From contig JAZOQG010000027.1 in the NCBI GenBank assembly GCA_045656005.1, forward strand, positions 1-42,061: DNA of 42,061 nucleotides. Reading direction: 5' to 3'. This DNA is from JAZNQN01 sp045656005 (GTDB lineage: Bacteria; Bacillota; Clostridia; UMGS1883; UMGS1540). Position 1 is the first letter of the stretch; each line of letters begins with the position of its first letter. Positions 24,132 through 32,664 of this stretch are shown here, piece after piece. A program made the translations under genes and the position numbers. The notes below the pieces were generated by a model that was given only the letters and a program-made list of their open reading frames with translations, did no database searches and had not been told where the DNA came from.

Positions 24132-26399
24132 ATGATACGAAGCCAGAACGAAGGAAAAGAGCACGTAAGTTTTCTGAGACGTGTTAAAACTACTGCCGAA
24201 AAAATCAGTATCCGAAAGGTTTTGTATTATATTTTTGTTTATTTTATTTCTGTATCAAACGCACCCATCGCCTGCGCCATTTTTGCGGCACACTATGATA
24301 TAGCTGTGCCATTGCCTACACTTATTTTGGTGCTTTTAGGTGGGTTTACTCCGCCCTTTTCAGCTTTTTCTCTTTTGAAAAAACTGTCGGCAATTTTTGT
24401 TTTTTCAGCTTTTCATGCGAAATTCAAATTTAAAAAAACTCCGCTTTTGAAAGCCCTCGTTATGTCCATGTGCACATTTTTTTGCGATGCTCTGCCAAAG
24501 GTTTTCGGAGGCATTGTGTTTTATGATGTGGTAATTTTACTTATTCGTTCATCATTCGTATTTTTGTGTACATATTTCTTCCAAAGGGTAAAAAGCATAT
24601 TCTTCTCTGGCGAAAGCGAGACGGATGAAAGCTCGCTTTTCGGCATTTTTGTATTTATCGGTGCGGCTATATACGGAATTGGTTTTCTGTCTGTTGGAGA
24701 GGTAAATATCGGTGTATTTTTTGCATCTTTGGTAATTTTGCTCTTTACCACGGCAAACGGACCCGCCTTGTCAGTAGGCATAGGGACTTTAGTGGGTGCA
24801 GCCTTGGGACTTGCTACTCATCAATTACCTTTTTATGTAACACTTTTTTCCTGCACCGCACTTATTTCCTCTTTTTTTGTGCGTTTCGGAAAAAGCAGCA
24901 TGGCACTTTCATTTGTTTTGGGGACAAGCCTTGTGGCATTTTTCTCCCCTTCAACAACAGAAGGCTTTTATGTGCTGACACAAATATCCCTTGCCTCCCT
25001 TGCATTTATTTTTTTGCCCCAAAATTTTGTCTCCGCTTTTTCTCTCGGTCAGACAAAAAGCTCGCCATATTCTTTAGAGCTTAAAAAATATATTTCCAAA
25101 AACATATCAGAAAAAGCAGGTATTATAGAAAATCTTGCAGATATTTACACTTCTCTTTGCCAGAGTCATAATTTAAAGCAAACTGCTGCCTCGTCTTTTT
25201 TTGAACGGGCAACAGGACAGCTTTGCGGAGAGTGCAGCATGAAAGACACCTGTTGGCGAAGTGAATTTCACAGAACATATTCCGCATTTTTTGTGCTAAT
25301 TGAGATTTGCAACAAAAACGGAAGTGTTTCCTATTGCGATATCCCTGAATTTCTGATGAAAAAATGCACCAAGACGGGACAGATTGCACCCGTATTCAAT
25401 AATGCGTATGACATTTATAAAGTGGACAGGCTATGGGAATGTCAGTCGCTTGAAAGTCGCAGCTTAATAGGTGCAGGGCTTCACGAGATTTCAGAAAATA
25501 TTTTGTTGTCCGCATCAGACGTTGAAGATGAAATAATATTTTCGCACAGTGCAAAAAAAAAGCTCTTGCATGGATTTAAAAATGATAATATAGAAACGGA
25601 AAGCATTTTTGTTTGTAACAGGAAAAACGGTGATTTCAGGGTGGACATCACACTTTCTGACCCTGACACAGACACAGATGCAGTTGAAAAATCAGTCACC
25701 CATTCTTTAGGCGAAAACTTTAAATGCATATTCCGTCTCTCAAAGTTTATTCACCTTGTTCCTTTCTTTGAAAAGGAAATTTTAACTGCCATAGCATCAA
25801 AACCAAGACAAGGCTCTCATAAAAGCGGAGACACCGCAACTTTTTGCTATCTTCCCCATGAAAGATATATGGCTCTTTTAAGTGACGGAATGGGAAGCGG
25901 TGATGAGGCAAGTGCAGAAAGTCTGGCATGCACCCGCATTGCAACTACAATGCTTCAGGGAAAATTCACACCTTCCTCTGCCGCAGAAATAATAAATTCT
26001 GCCCTCCTGCTAAAATCCTTTGATACATCTTTCGCAAGTGTTGACATGGTAATTATTGATAAACAGAAAAACGAGGCGGATTTTTACAAAATGGGTGCTG
26101 CCCCTGCTTTTATCAAAAGCGGAGAAGGGGTTAAAACAATTTATGCCACCACTCTCCCCGCAGGAAGTTTTTCAAAAAGCGATATAGGGCATATAAACTG
26201 CTCTGTGAAAAAAGGTGATATTATAATAATGGTTTCGGACGGAGTTGCAAACGGTGAAAACACTGATGAGCTTGAAAATCTTATCGCCGAACTTGACCTC
26301 GATACCCCTTCTGCCTTCTCAGAAGCAATTCTTTCTTATGCATCATCCCCCGACAAAAAAACTTCAGACGATTTAACAGTAATGGTAACTTTTCTATAA
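24132..26399 (+). CDS. spoIIE: SpoIIE, stage II sporulation serine phosphatase
   Basis: Membrane phosphatase that dephosphorylates SpoIIAA to activate sigma-F in the forespore and also joins the polar septum. About 755 residues: a basic N-terminus, about ten membrane helices (to about residue 310), a linker domain with the SpoIIE cysteine pattern CGECSMKDTCW, and a C-terminal PP2C phosphatase. The catalytic metal-binding motifs are SGDTATFCYL, LLSDGMGSGDEAS, VSDGVANGE and DDLTVMVTFL. The start is uncertain: ATG at 24132 has only weak ribosome binding sequence, GTG at 24114 is possible, and GGGGTGA at 24111-24117 could serve a start in between. It is led by a Spo0A-type promoter and is followed by a small unknown gene. 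Confidence 0.94.
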   Translation: MIRSQNEGKEHVSFLRRVKTTAEKISIRKVLYYIFVYFISVSNAPIACAIFAAHYDIAVPLPTLILVLLGGFTPPFSAFSLLKKLSAIFVFSAFHAKFKFKKTPLLKALVMSMCTFFCDALPKVFGGIVFYDVVILLIRSSFVFLCTYFFQRVKSIFFSGESETDESSLFGIFVFIGAAIYGIGFLSVGEVNIGVFFASLVILLFTTANGPALSVGIGTLVGAALGLATHQLPFYVTLFSCTALISSFFVRFGKSSMALSFVLGTSLVAFFSPSTTEGFYVLTQISLASLAFIFLPQNFVSAFSLGQTKSSPYSLELKKYISKNISEKAGIIENLADIYTSLCQSHNLKQTAASSFFERATGQLCGECSMKDTCWRSEFHRTYSAFFVLIEICNKNGSVSYCDIPEFLMKKCTKTGQIAPVFNNAYDIYKVDRLWECQSLESRSLIGAGLHEISENILLSASDVEDEIIFSHSAKKKLLHGFKNDNIETESIFVCNRKNGDFRVDITLSDPDTDTDAVEKSVTHSLGENFKCIFRLSKFIHLVPFFEKEILTAIASKPRQGSHKSGDTATFCYLPHERYMALLSDGMGSGDEASAESLACTRIATTMLQGKFTPSSAAEIINSALLLKSFDTSFASVDMVIIDKQKNEADFYKMGAAPAFIKSGEGVKTIYATTLPAGSFSKSDIGHINCSVKKGDIIIMVSDGVANGENTDELENLIAELDLDTPSAFSEAILSYASSPDKKTSDDLTVMVTFL

Positions 26400-26452
26400 T
26401 CATGTATAAAATTACCAAAAATGCAAAGAATAACATCAAAGGAGTGTCAGCC

Positions 26453-26707
26453 ATGAGAAAGAAAGTTTTACAACTGTTCAGAAAAGGAAATGATAAAAAA
26501 AATGTCCCATCTCCCGAAAATGTTGATATTTGCAATTTGAATATTGTTTCGGAGGCGGAGAAAATTATAGAGGAATACGTTTTGAAAATGGGACTTAATT
26601 TTAAACCACAAAAACCCTCTCCCGCCCCCCTTATACTTGGGATTTTCGGAGCACTTTGCTCACTTTTCGGGGTACTTTTTATAGTTTTGGGATTTTTAAA
26701 AATTTGA
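26453..26707 (+). CDS. Small membrane protein of unknown function
   Basis: An 84-residue protein that I do not recognise. It has a basic N-terminal third (MRKKVLQLFRKGNDKKN), an acidic middle (VSEAEKIIEEYVLKMG) and one C-terminal hydrophobic helix (about 60-82) ending in LKI. It therefore looks like a tail-anchored or single-pass protein with its charged part in the cytoplasm. The ATG at 26453 has AAAGGAG eight bases upstream, a good site; an in-frame ATG at 26402 has none. It begins 53 bp after spoIIE, so it could be co-transcribed with it and have a sporulation role. Its stop codon overlaps the -35 of the next promoter. Confidence 0.6.
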   Translation: MRKKVLQLFRKGNDKKNVPSPENVDICNLNIVSEAEKIIEEYVLKMGLNFKPQKPSPAPLILGIFGALCSLFGVLFIVLGFLKI

Positions 26708-26733
26708 CAAAGGGCATCTTTTTATGTTAAAAT
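26704..26733 (+). promoter_or_regulatory. SigA promoter for the pseudouridine synthase gene
   Basis: TTGACA at 26704-26709, an 18-bp spacer and TAAAAT at 26728-26733. The -35 contains the stop codon of the upstream small gene. The next start codon is at 26764. Confidence 0.68.
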
Positions 26734-26763
26734 GACCTTACTATAATACACGGGAGCGACTTT

Positions 26764-27678
26764 ATGGAAATAATAAATGTCGGAAAAAACGATGAAGGTC
26801 AACGCCTTGACTCTTTTTTGAAAAAGATTATGCCGTCGGCACCTAGTGGCATAATATATAAGTACATAAGAACAAATAAAATAAAGCTTTGCGGAAAAAA
26901 GCCGAAGCCTGACGCAAAAATTATGGCAGGCGATGAAATAAAATATTTTGGGGACAGCGCTTTTTTAAAAAAAGAAAAAGCCTTTACCCCCACCTCCTAT
27001 TCTCTTGATATTTTGTATGAGGATGAGAATATTTTAGTTGTAAATAAGCCCCGCAACATGGCATGTCAGCCTGACGATAAGCATAAAAACAACACTCTTA
27101 TTGACAACATAAAAAATTATCTTTACGATAAGGGTGACTATTGTCCCGAAAAGGAAAATTCATTTTCCCCCGCCCTTTGCAACCGAATTGATTTTAACAC
27201 ATGCGGAATATGTATCGCAGGAAAAAACGGTGAGAGCTTAAGGCTTTTAAATGAAAAAATCAAAAAACGTGAAATCCGCAGGTTTTACACCTGCGTCACT
27301 TTAGGAGTTCCTTCTCCGAAAGAAGGTACCATAACAGGGCAGATACTTAAAAAAGCCTCGGAAAATAAATCCTATGCCGTTTCAAAAGGCGGAAAGGATG
27401 CCAAAACACATTATAAGGTTTTGAAGGAAAACTCAAAGTATGCACTTTGCGAGGTTGAAATAATTTCAGGCAGAAGCCATCAGGTAAGACTGCATATGTC
27501 CACAATAGGAACACCTCTTTACGGTGATTTTAAATATGGAGCAAAATCGGGTGACGGTCAGTACCTTATGGCAAATAAAATTAAATTTGAGTTTTTAACA
27601 AACAGCGGAATTTTGTCATACTTAAACGGAAAAGAAATAGAAACTCCTCATAACTTTAATATTGACAGCATTTCATAA
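26764..27678 (+). CDS. RluA-family pseudouridine synthase
   Basis: Isomerises uridine to pseudouridine in rRNA or tRNA. The 304-residue product has a short S4-like RNA-binding domain (GQRLDSFLKKIMPSAP, residues 12-27) and a catalytic domain. The aspartate Asp143 lies in CNRIDFNTCG, the equivalent of the HRLDxxTSG motif, with the first His replaced by Asn. SGRSHQVRLHM and TPLYGDFKYG follow, as in RluC/RluD. This is most like the RluC subgroup; the target base cannot be told from sequence. It has its own promoter and ends in a bidirectional terminator shared with hup. Confidence 0.9.
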   Translation: MEIINVGKNDEGQRLDSFLKKIMPSAPSGIIYKYIRTNKIKLCGKKPKPDAKIMAGDEIKYFGDSAFLKKEKAFTPTSYSLDILYEDENILVVNKPRNMACQPDDKHKNNTLIDNIKNYLYDKGDYCPEKENSFSPALCNRIDFNTCGICIAGKNGESLRLLNEKIKKREIRRFYTCVTLGVPSPKEGTITGQILKKASENKSYAVSKGGKDAKTHYKVLKENSKYALCEVEIISGRSHQVRLHMSTIGTPLYGDFKYGAKSGDGQYLMANKIKFEFLTNSGILSYLNGKEIETPHNFNIDSIS

Positions 27679-27679
27679 C

Positions 27680-27712
27680 AAAATAGACACTGCATCTTGC
27701 AGTGTCTATTTT
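27680..27712. terminator. Bidirectional terminator between the pseudouridine synthase and hup
   Basis: A perfect 15-bp stem with a 3-base loop: AAAATAGACACTGCA pairs with TGCAGTGTCTATTTT. Both ends carry A/T tails, so it works in either direction for the convergent genes. Confidence 0.9.
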
Positions 27713-27725
27713 AATTTTAATGTAA

Positions 27726-27998
27726 TTATTTAACTGAATCCTTAAGCGCCTTACCTGGTTTGAAAGCAGGAACTTTTGCTGCAGCAATTTTGATTTTTGC
27801 TTTTGTGAGAGGGTTGATGCCTTCTCTCTCGGCACGTGTGCGGATTTCAAAGTTACCGAAACCGATAAGAGAAACCTTTTCGCCTTTCTTAAGAGAATCT
27901 GTTACACTTTCAAAGAAAGCGCCAACTGCTGCATCTGCAGCTTTTTTGGAAATGCCTGCTTTTTCAGCTACTGCTGAAATGAGTTCGCCTTTGTTCAT
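27726..27998 (-). CDS. hup: HU-family histone-like DNA-binding protein
   Basis: A 90-residue nucleoid protein that bends DNA as a dimer. The sequence starts MNKGELISAVAEKAGISKK and includes the HU signature GFGNFEIRTRAEREGINPLTKAKIKI, ending KPGKALKDSVK. Length and composition are ordinary for Firmicute HU. It is the last gene of the spoVB-mazG run, which matches the mazG neighbourhood of Bacillus and Clostridia. The intergenic gap of 75 bp may contain a separate promoter, which would fit the high expression of HU. AGGAGG precedes the ATG. Confidence 0.96.
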   Translation of the reverse strand: MNKGELISAVAEKAGISKKAADAAVGAFFESVTDSLKKGEKVSLIGFGNFEIRTRAEREGINPLTKAKIKIAAAKVPAFKPGKALKDSVK

Positions 27999-28073
27999 AA
28001 TAAACCTCCTAAAAATTTTTAAAAAATATTCGCTAGTGCTTACTTCTACACAAAGACATAAAAACCCTTTTTT

Positions 28074-28832
28074 TTACTTCATTTTTTCCCAAAGTTTGTC
28101 CATTTCTTCTAGTGTCATATCCTCAAGACGCATTCCCATGCCTTTTGCAGCGTTTTCAACACCTTCAAATCTCTTAATAAATTTAGCAGTTGCTTTCTTT
28201 AAAGCCTCCTCAGGGTCAACACCTGCAAAGCGGGAAACGTTTACTGCAGAAAAAAGTAAATCGCCAAGTTCTTCTTCGATATTTGTGCCATTTTCTATAG
28301 CCTCACGAACTTCCCCTGCCTCTTCTAAAACTTTATTTAGCGGCTCCTGCCAGCTGTCCCAGTCAAAGCCAACCTTTGCCGCCTTTTTCTGAACTTTTGC
28401 GGCATAAGTCAGTGACGGAAGATAGGATGAAACAGACTTTAAATTGTCTGCATGACTGCCCTCGCCCTTCTCCACCTTCTTAATCTCTTCCCATTTTTCC
28501 AAAACCTCGGCTGAATTTTTCGCATCTCCGTCCGAAAAAACGTGGGGATGACGTCTTATCATTTTTTCACATATTGCATTTGTTATATCGTCTATGGTAA
28601 ATCTATTCTCCTCTGACGCAATCTGCGCATGGAAAACAACCTGCAAAAGCACATCGCCAAGCTCGTCATAGATTTTTTCGTCTCTTCCGCTGTCTATCGC
28701 TTCTGCCGTTTCATAAGCCTCTTCAATAAGGCAGTTTTTAATAGATGCGTGAGTCTGCTCTCTGTCCCAGGGGCAACCATTTTCGCTCCTTAACTTTACC
28801 ATTATGTCCTTTAAATCATCAAAAGTGTACAT
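28074..28832 (-). CDS. mazG: MazG, nucleoside triphosphate pyrophosphohydrolase
   Basis: A 252-residue enzyme with two tandem all-alpha MazG domains. It removes pyrophosphate from noncanonical or excess NTPs. Domain 1 has RSENGCPWDREQTHAS, EEAYETAEAI and DELGDVLLQVVFHAQ; domain 2 has EEAGEVREAI and EELGDLLFSAVN. The ExxE and ExxD motifs that bind magnesium are intact in both. It starts 2 bp after spoVB on the minus strand, consistent with coupled translation, and the pairing with a SpoVB-like flippase matches the B. subtilis yabM-yabN pair. Confidence 0.95.
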   Translation of the reverse strand: MYTFDDLKDIMVKLRSENGCPWDREQTHASIKNCLIEEAYETAEAIDSGRDEKIYDELGDVLLQVVFHAQIASEENRFTIDDITNAICEKMIRRHPHVFSDGDAKNSAEVLEKWEEIKKVEKGEGSHADNLKSVSSYLPSLTYAAKVQKKAAKVGFDWDSWQEPLNKVLEEAGEVREAIENGTNIEEELGDLLFSAVNVSRFAGVDPEEALKKATAKFIKRFEGVENAAKGMGMRLEDMTLEEMDKLWEKMK

Positions 28833-28834
28833 TT

Positions 28835-30412
28835 TTATTTCCTCTTTAATATCTTAAGAATTTTTTCGCCCTTCGGAAGCATTAAAATTTCATCATCAGA
28901 AAGGGGTTTTGTAATTAAAATCATTGCAAAGTATGAAACTGCGCCGCCAAAAATCGGGATTGCTGCAGCTAAAATTCTTCCCCAGCCGCCAAAAATATTA
29001 TAGCAGACCAAAACTGCCACCGCCATAACTGCAACAGATAAAAGCGGCTTTACAAGAAGTGACGAAATATCATATTTTATTCCCATTGTTTTTGCAATTA
29101 CAATGAGATTTAAGAAAAGAATAAGTATATAACAGGCACAAGTTCCTATGGGAGCACCGTTTATGTTAATCGAAGGATTTCCAACAAGGAAAAAGTTTAT
29201 TATAATCTTTAAAACTCCGCCTGCCGCCATGTTAATAACAGGTACCCACACTTTTCCTATCGCCTGCAAAATTGCGTTTGTTACAAGCACCAATGACACA
29301 AATACTACTGCATACCCCAAAATCGAAAGCATTGATGTGGCTCTTCCATTATTGTAAAGAAGATTTAAAATAGGATTTGACAAAAGTGCTATTCCAACTG
29401 CACAGGGCAGTGCAAAAAGCACAGTGATTTTAAGTCCCCCGTTTATAATTTTCTGAGTTTCATTAATGTTTTTGCATGCGTATGCCGCTGCAATGGCAGG
29501 CACTATGCTTACGCTGATTGAAGAAACTAATGTTGAAGGCATATTAAATATCGGAATTGCATAACCCGAATAAAGTCCGTATAGAGCAATCGCCTCTTTT
29601 TCTCCTATTCCTGCAACAGAGAGCCGGCGCATTATCATTGCAAGGTCAATAACAGATGTTAAAGTAAAAACAGACGCCCCGATAGTTATAGGCAAAGCAA
29701 TTACAATGAGGCGCTTTAAAATTGTTTTTGCAGAGCTTACCTCTCCGCCATTTTCTGTCTTTTCCTTCTTTTTGCCTGAAATATATACTGCTATGAGCAT
29801 TATCATTGCAATTATAGCACCCATCGAAACGCCGAAAACTGCACCGCCCGAGCCATATTCCACTCCCTTTTTTACAAGGAAATATGCAACCGTGAAACCA
29901 ATTACGAGCTTTCCGAAAGACTCCACAACCTCTGAAAGTGCAGTCGGAAACATATTTTGTCTGCCCTGAAAATATCCCCTGAAAACTGACATTATTGAAA
30001 CACCGAAAACTGCAGGCGCAATCGCACGGATGCCGGGGGCTGCCATCAGAGTATTTGTCGTCATAATGGAAAACGCATCTGCAAAGAAAAAGAGTATCGC
30101 CGTTCCCAAAATTCCTATAATGCCGAGGACAATAAGGCTTATTTTAAATATTTTATTTGTTTCTCCGTCCCGCCCTAAAGCTGTGCTTTCCGCAATCATT
30201 TTTGAAATTGCAACAGGAAATCCCGCAGTTGCAATTACAAAAAGCCATGTGTAAATTGTATAGGAAGTGCTGAAAAGCCCCATTCCCGTCTCACCAAGAA
30301 TATATGTAAGCGGAATTTTAAACACGGCGCCTATAACCTTTACCATAAGATTTGCTATGAGAAGTATTGCTGCACCGTACATAAATGAATTGTTTTTCGC
30401 CAAGCGTGTCAC
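28835..30412 (-). CDS. spoVB: SpoVB/MurJ-type lipid flippase
   Basis: A 525-residue polytopic membrane protein of the polysaccharide-transporter (MOP) superfamily, with about 14 hydrophobic helices. The N-terminal AAILLIANLMVKVIGAVFKIPLTYILGETGMGLFSTSYTIY region (residues 14-54) carries the family pattern G-x-x-F-R/K-I-P-L seen in SpoVB and YabM. These proteins are thought to move lipid-linked wall precursors, SpoVB in the spore cortex. The start is uncertain: GTG at 30412 overlaps the recO stop and has AAGGA too close; TTG at 30403 and ATG at 30382 are alternatives. The gene forms an operon with recO and mazG. Confidence 0.88.
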   Translation of the reverse strand: MTRLAKNNSFMYGAAILLIANLMVKVIGAVFKIPLTYILGETGMGLFSTSYTIYTWLFVIATAGFPVAISKMIAESTALGRDGETNKIFKISLIVLGIIGILGTAILFFFADAFSIMTTNTLMAAPGIRAIAPAVFGVSIMSVFRGYFQGRQNMFPTALSEVVESFGKLVIGFTVAYFLVKKGVEYGSGGAVFGVSMGAIIAMIMLIAVYISGKKKEKTENGGEVSSAKTILKRLIVIALPITIGASVFTLTSVIDLAMIMRRLSVAGIGEKEAIALYGLYSGYAIPIFNMPSTLVSSISVSIVPAIAAAYACKNINETQKIINGGLKITVLFALPCAVGIALLSNPILNLLYNNGRATSMLSILGYAVVFVSLVLVTNAILQAIGKVWVPVINMAAGGVLKIIINFFLVGNPSININGAPIGTCACYILILFLNLIVIAKTMGIKYDISSLLVKPLLSVAVMAVAVLVCYNIFGGWGRILAAAIPIFGGAVSYFAMILITKPLSDDEILMLPKGEKILKILKRK

Positions 30413-31143
30413 ATCCTTACTATTTTTTTGAGATAGTCTCTAGATTTCATTTTCGAAATATGTTCTTCAATAAATTTTCCCGTAATCTTTATTGTATTTC
30501 TAATATTTTCAATATCTCCGCCACTTCCCGAAAGTGCAGAAGATAATGGAAGCTCAATGTATTTTCCCATTAATGAAAAACTCTGCAAACTTACTTTTGT
30601 GCTTCCCACGGTGCAATTTCCGCACACACTGCCGCCTGCCGCTACATTGATGTTTAAAGACGGCTTCCCACCGCAGATAACACATTCCTTTAAATTAGGC
30701 ATTGCCCCTGCCGCCTCAAGTGCTTTAATTTCAAACATCAGCCATAAATCATAAAATTCCTTTAAATCTCCCTCCAGAAAATGAAGTGAATTCAAAAGAA
30801 GCTTTAAAACCTGCGGTGCATAAAGGGCATCTGCTAAAATCGCCTCAGAAAGTGAGCAAAAATAATTTGCAAGCGATAGTTTTTCCACAGACTTTGAAAG
30901 GCCATAAAAACTTCTTATGAGAGATGCCGAGGAAAGGGAATACACATCCCCTTTTTGATTTATCACAAATTCACTTAAGGAAAAGGGAGATGAGGCACCC
31001 TTTGCAGGATGCTTTGAGCTGCCCACACCTTTTCCCCAAATGCTTATTTTCCCCATATCACCTGACAGTACCGTCAGCATCTTTGCGCTCTCGCCAACAC
31101 TCACCGACCTTATCACTATTCCCTGTGTTTTTAAAGGCTCCAT
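30409..31143 (-). CDS. recO: RecO, recombination mediator protein
   Basis: Loads RecA onto gapped DNA together with RecR. The 244-residue product has an OB-fold N-terminus (TQGIVIRSVSVGESAKMLTVLS), a helical middle and a zinc-binding motif formed by CVICGG and CGNC. GSTKVSLQSF and the SRDYLKKI C-terminus are typical. It follows era and yqzL as in B. subtilis. A good GGGAGGG site precedes the ATG at 31143, inside the yqzL coding region. The last codons overlap the start of spoVB. Confidence 0.94.
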   Translation of the reverse strand: MEPLKTQGIVIRSVSVGESAKMLTVLSGDMGKISIWGKGVGSSKHPAKGASSPFSLSEFVINQKGDVYSLSSASLIRSFYGLSKSVEKLSLANYFCSLSEAILADALYAPQVLKLLLNSLHFLEGDLKEFYDLWLMFEIKALEAAGAMPNLKECVICGGKPSLNINVAAGGSVCGNCTVGSTKVSLQSFSLMGKYIELPLSSALSGSGGDIENIRNTIKITGKFIEEHISKMKSRDYLKKIVRM

Positions 31144-31228
31144 TATAGCCCTCCCGCTGGTTTTCCTTGAAATTTATATATGCATCTAAACTTCCTGTTT
31201 TATTAAAAATCTGCCACCATAAATCCAT
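31058..31228 (-). CDS. yqzL: YqzL-family small protein between era and recO
   Basis: A 56-codon frame too short for most gene finders. It starts MDLWWQIFNKTGSLDAYINF and then continues KENQREGYNG. The pattern W-x-x-F-x-x-TG-x-x-D-x-Y, followed by a KE motif, matches YqzL of B. subtilis, which also lies between era and recO. The function is unknown. The ATG at 31228 has GGGGGG eight bases upstream. The last 86 bp overlap recO in another frame, so only the first half of the product is expected to be family-like; the second half is Arg-, Lys- and Asp-rich and set by recO codons. Confidence 0.75.
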   Translation of the reverse strand: MDLWWQIFNKTGSLDAYINFKENQREGYNGAFKNTGNSDKVGECWRERKDADGTVR

Positions 31229-31295
31229 ATTTTAAATCCCCCCGATAAAATTTACTTTTATCTTTCCGCAGGGGAAAATAAAATATAGATGTAAT

Positions 31296-32186
31296 TTATT
31301 CCTCTTTTGTAAATCCTAAGGATTTAAGCATGAAATTGTCATCACGCCATCCGTCTTTCACCTTGACCCACATAGTAAGAAAAACTTTTTTTCCAAAGAA
31401 CTTTTCCATGTCGGCTCTCGCATAACTGCCCACTTTTTTAAGCATGCTTCCGCCTTTACCGATTATAATTGCCTTGTGTGCCTTTTTCTCGCAGTAAATA
31501 TTTGCACTTATTTTTAAGATTTTTTCTTCGTCACGCATTTCGAAAACTTCTATTGCAGTACCGTGAGGAATTTCCTGGTCTAAAAGCCTTAAAAGTTTTT
31601 CTCTTATAGTTTCTGCCGCAATTTCACGTTCCGTTCTGTCGGTTATCATGTCGTCGGGATAATACATAGGTCCTTCTATAAGATACTTTTTGATTTCATC
31701 AAAAAGTATGTCAACCCCGTCTTTGTGAAGTGCGGAAAGCGGGACAATCCCGTCAAACTCCATAATTTCCCCCGCCTTTGCAATAAATGGGAGAATTTCT
31801 TCTTTTTTAACGGAGTCCACTTTGTTTATTGCCAAAATTGTAGGAATTTTTTCTTTTTTAAGTTCTTCTGCGATTTTTTCTTCGGGAATACCAAAGCCTT
31901 TTCCCGCATCAACTACCAAAACTGCCGCATCAACCTCGGAAATTGCACCGAGAGCTACGCTGTTCATGTAAGTTCCGAGCTTTGTTTTCTCTCTGTGAAC
32001 TCCGGGTGTGTCAACAAAAACAACCTGATAGTCTTCTTCTGTTACAATGGCTAAAATTTTGTTTCTTGTTGTCTGGGGTTTTTTTGAGATTATCGAAATC
32101 TTTTCCCCTGAAATTGCATTTATTATTGTGCTTTTTCCTGCATTAGGTCTGCCTACAACGGCAATAAAAGCAGATTTAAACTCCAT
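31296..32186 (-). CDS. era: Era GTPase, 30S ribosome assembly factor
   Basis: A 296-residue GTPase that binds the 3' end of 16S rRNA during 30S maturation. The G domain has GRPNAGKSTIIN (12-23), the TTRN switch, DTPG and NKVD. The C-terminal KH domain shows IIIGKGGSMLKKVGSYAR and ends FMLKSLGF. Length is normal. AAAGGAG precedes the ATG at 32186. It follows ybeY by 4 bp, matching the ybeY-era linkage seen across Firmicutes. Confidence 0.97.
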   Translation of the reverse strand: MEFKSAFIAVVGRPNAGKSTIINAISGEKISIISKKPQTTRNKILAIVTEEDYQVVFVDTPGVHREKTKLGTYMNSVALGAISEVDAAVLVVDAGKGFGIPEEKIAEELKKEKIPTILAINKVDSVKKEEILPFIAKAGEIMEFDGIVPLSALHKDGVDILFDEIKKYLIEGPMYYPDDMITDRTEREIAAETIREKLLRLLDQEIPHGTAIEVFEMRDEEKILKISANIYCEKKAHKAIIIGKGGSMLKKVGSYARADMEKFFGKKVFLTMWVKVKDGWRDDNFMLKSLGFTKEE

Positions 32187-32190
32187 TTTA

Positions 32191-32664
32191 TTATCTCCTT
32201 TGTCCTATTTTCTCAAGAAAGTATTCTTCTCTTTCACGCATTACTGCTCTCTCTTCCTCTTCCATGTGGTCATAGCCTAAAAGGTGAAGCATTGAATGAA
32301 CGGTAAGGAATGAAAGCTCCCTTTCCGTGCTGTGCCCGTATTCTTCTGCCTGCTCACGGGCTCTCTCAAGAGAAATCACAATATCACCGAGCATGTTTTC
32401 TCCCTCTAAAATTTCTTCCGAGAGCACCATAGGCTCAGAATATGAATACATGGGAAAAGAAAGCACGTCCGTCGCATTGTCAATATTTCGATATTCTCTG
32501 TTTATTTCCCTTATTTCACCATTATCGCAAATTGTAACAGAAACTTCTGTTTCTTTACTTAACTTTGCCTCTTTTGAAACTGCTTCAATGGCATTTATAA
32601 TAAGCCTTTCTTCCTTTTCTCCAAAGGGAAAAGCGTTTTGGTTATTTATTATTTCAATTATCAT
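32191..32664 (-). CDS. ybeY: YbeY endoribonuclease (rRNA maturation)
   Basis: A zinc endoribonuclease that acts in 16S rRNA 3' end maturation and ribosome quality control. The 157-residue product has the metal motif HSMLHLLGYDH (HxxxHxxxxxH) and the upstream TDVLSFPM and GDIVISLERA motifs. I place the start at the ATG at 32664, which has AAGGA eight bases upstream, because an earlier ATG at 32670 sits too close to that site. It overlaps the pgpH stop region by 11 bp and is followed directly by era. Confidence 0.95.
   Translation of the reverse strand: MIIEIINNQNAFPFGEKEERLIINAIEAVSKEAKLSKETEVSVTICDNGEIREINREYRNIDNATDVLSFPMYSYSEPMVLSEEILEGENMLGDIVISLERAREQAEEYGHSTERELSFLTVHSMLHLLGYDHMEEEERAVMREREEYFLEKIGQRR

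Noticed and set aside
27760..28392. A 210-codon frame on the plus strand
   Set aside because: It lies antisense to hup and mazG, whose products are clearly recognisable. It has no ribosome binding site and its translation is rich in Ser, Ala and Phe, as expected from the reverse of a Lys- and Glu-rich coding frame.
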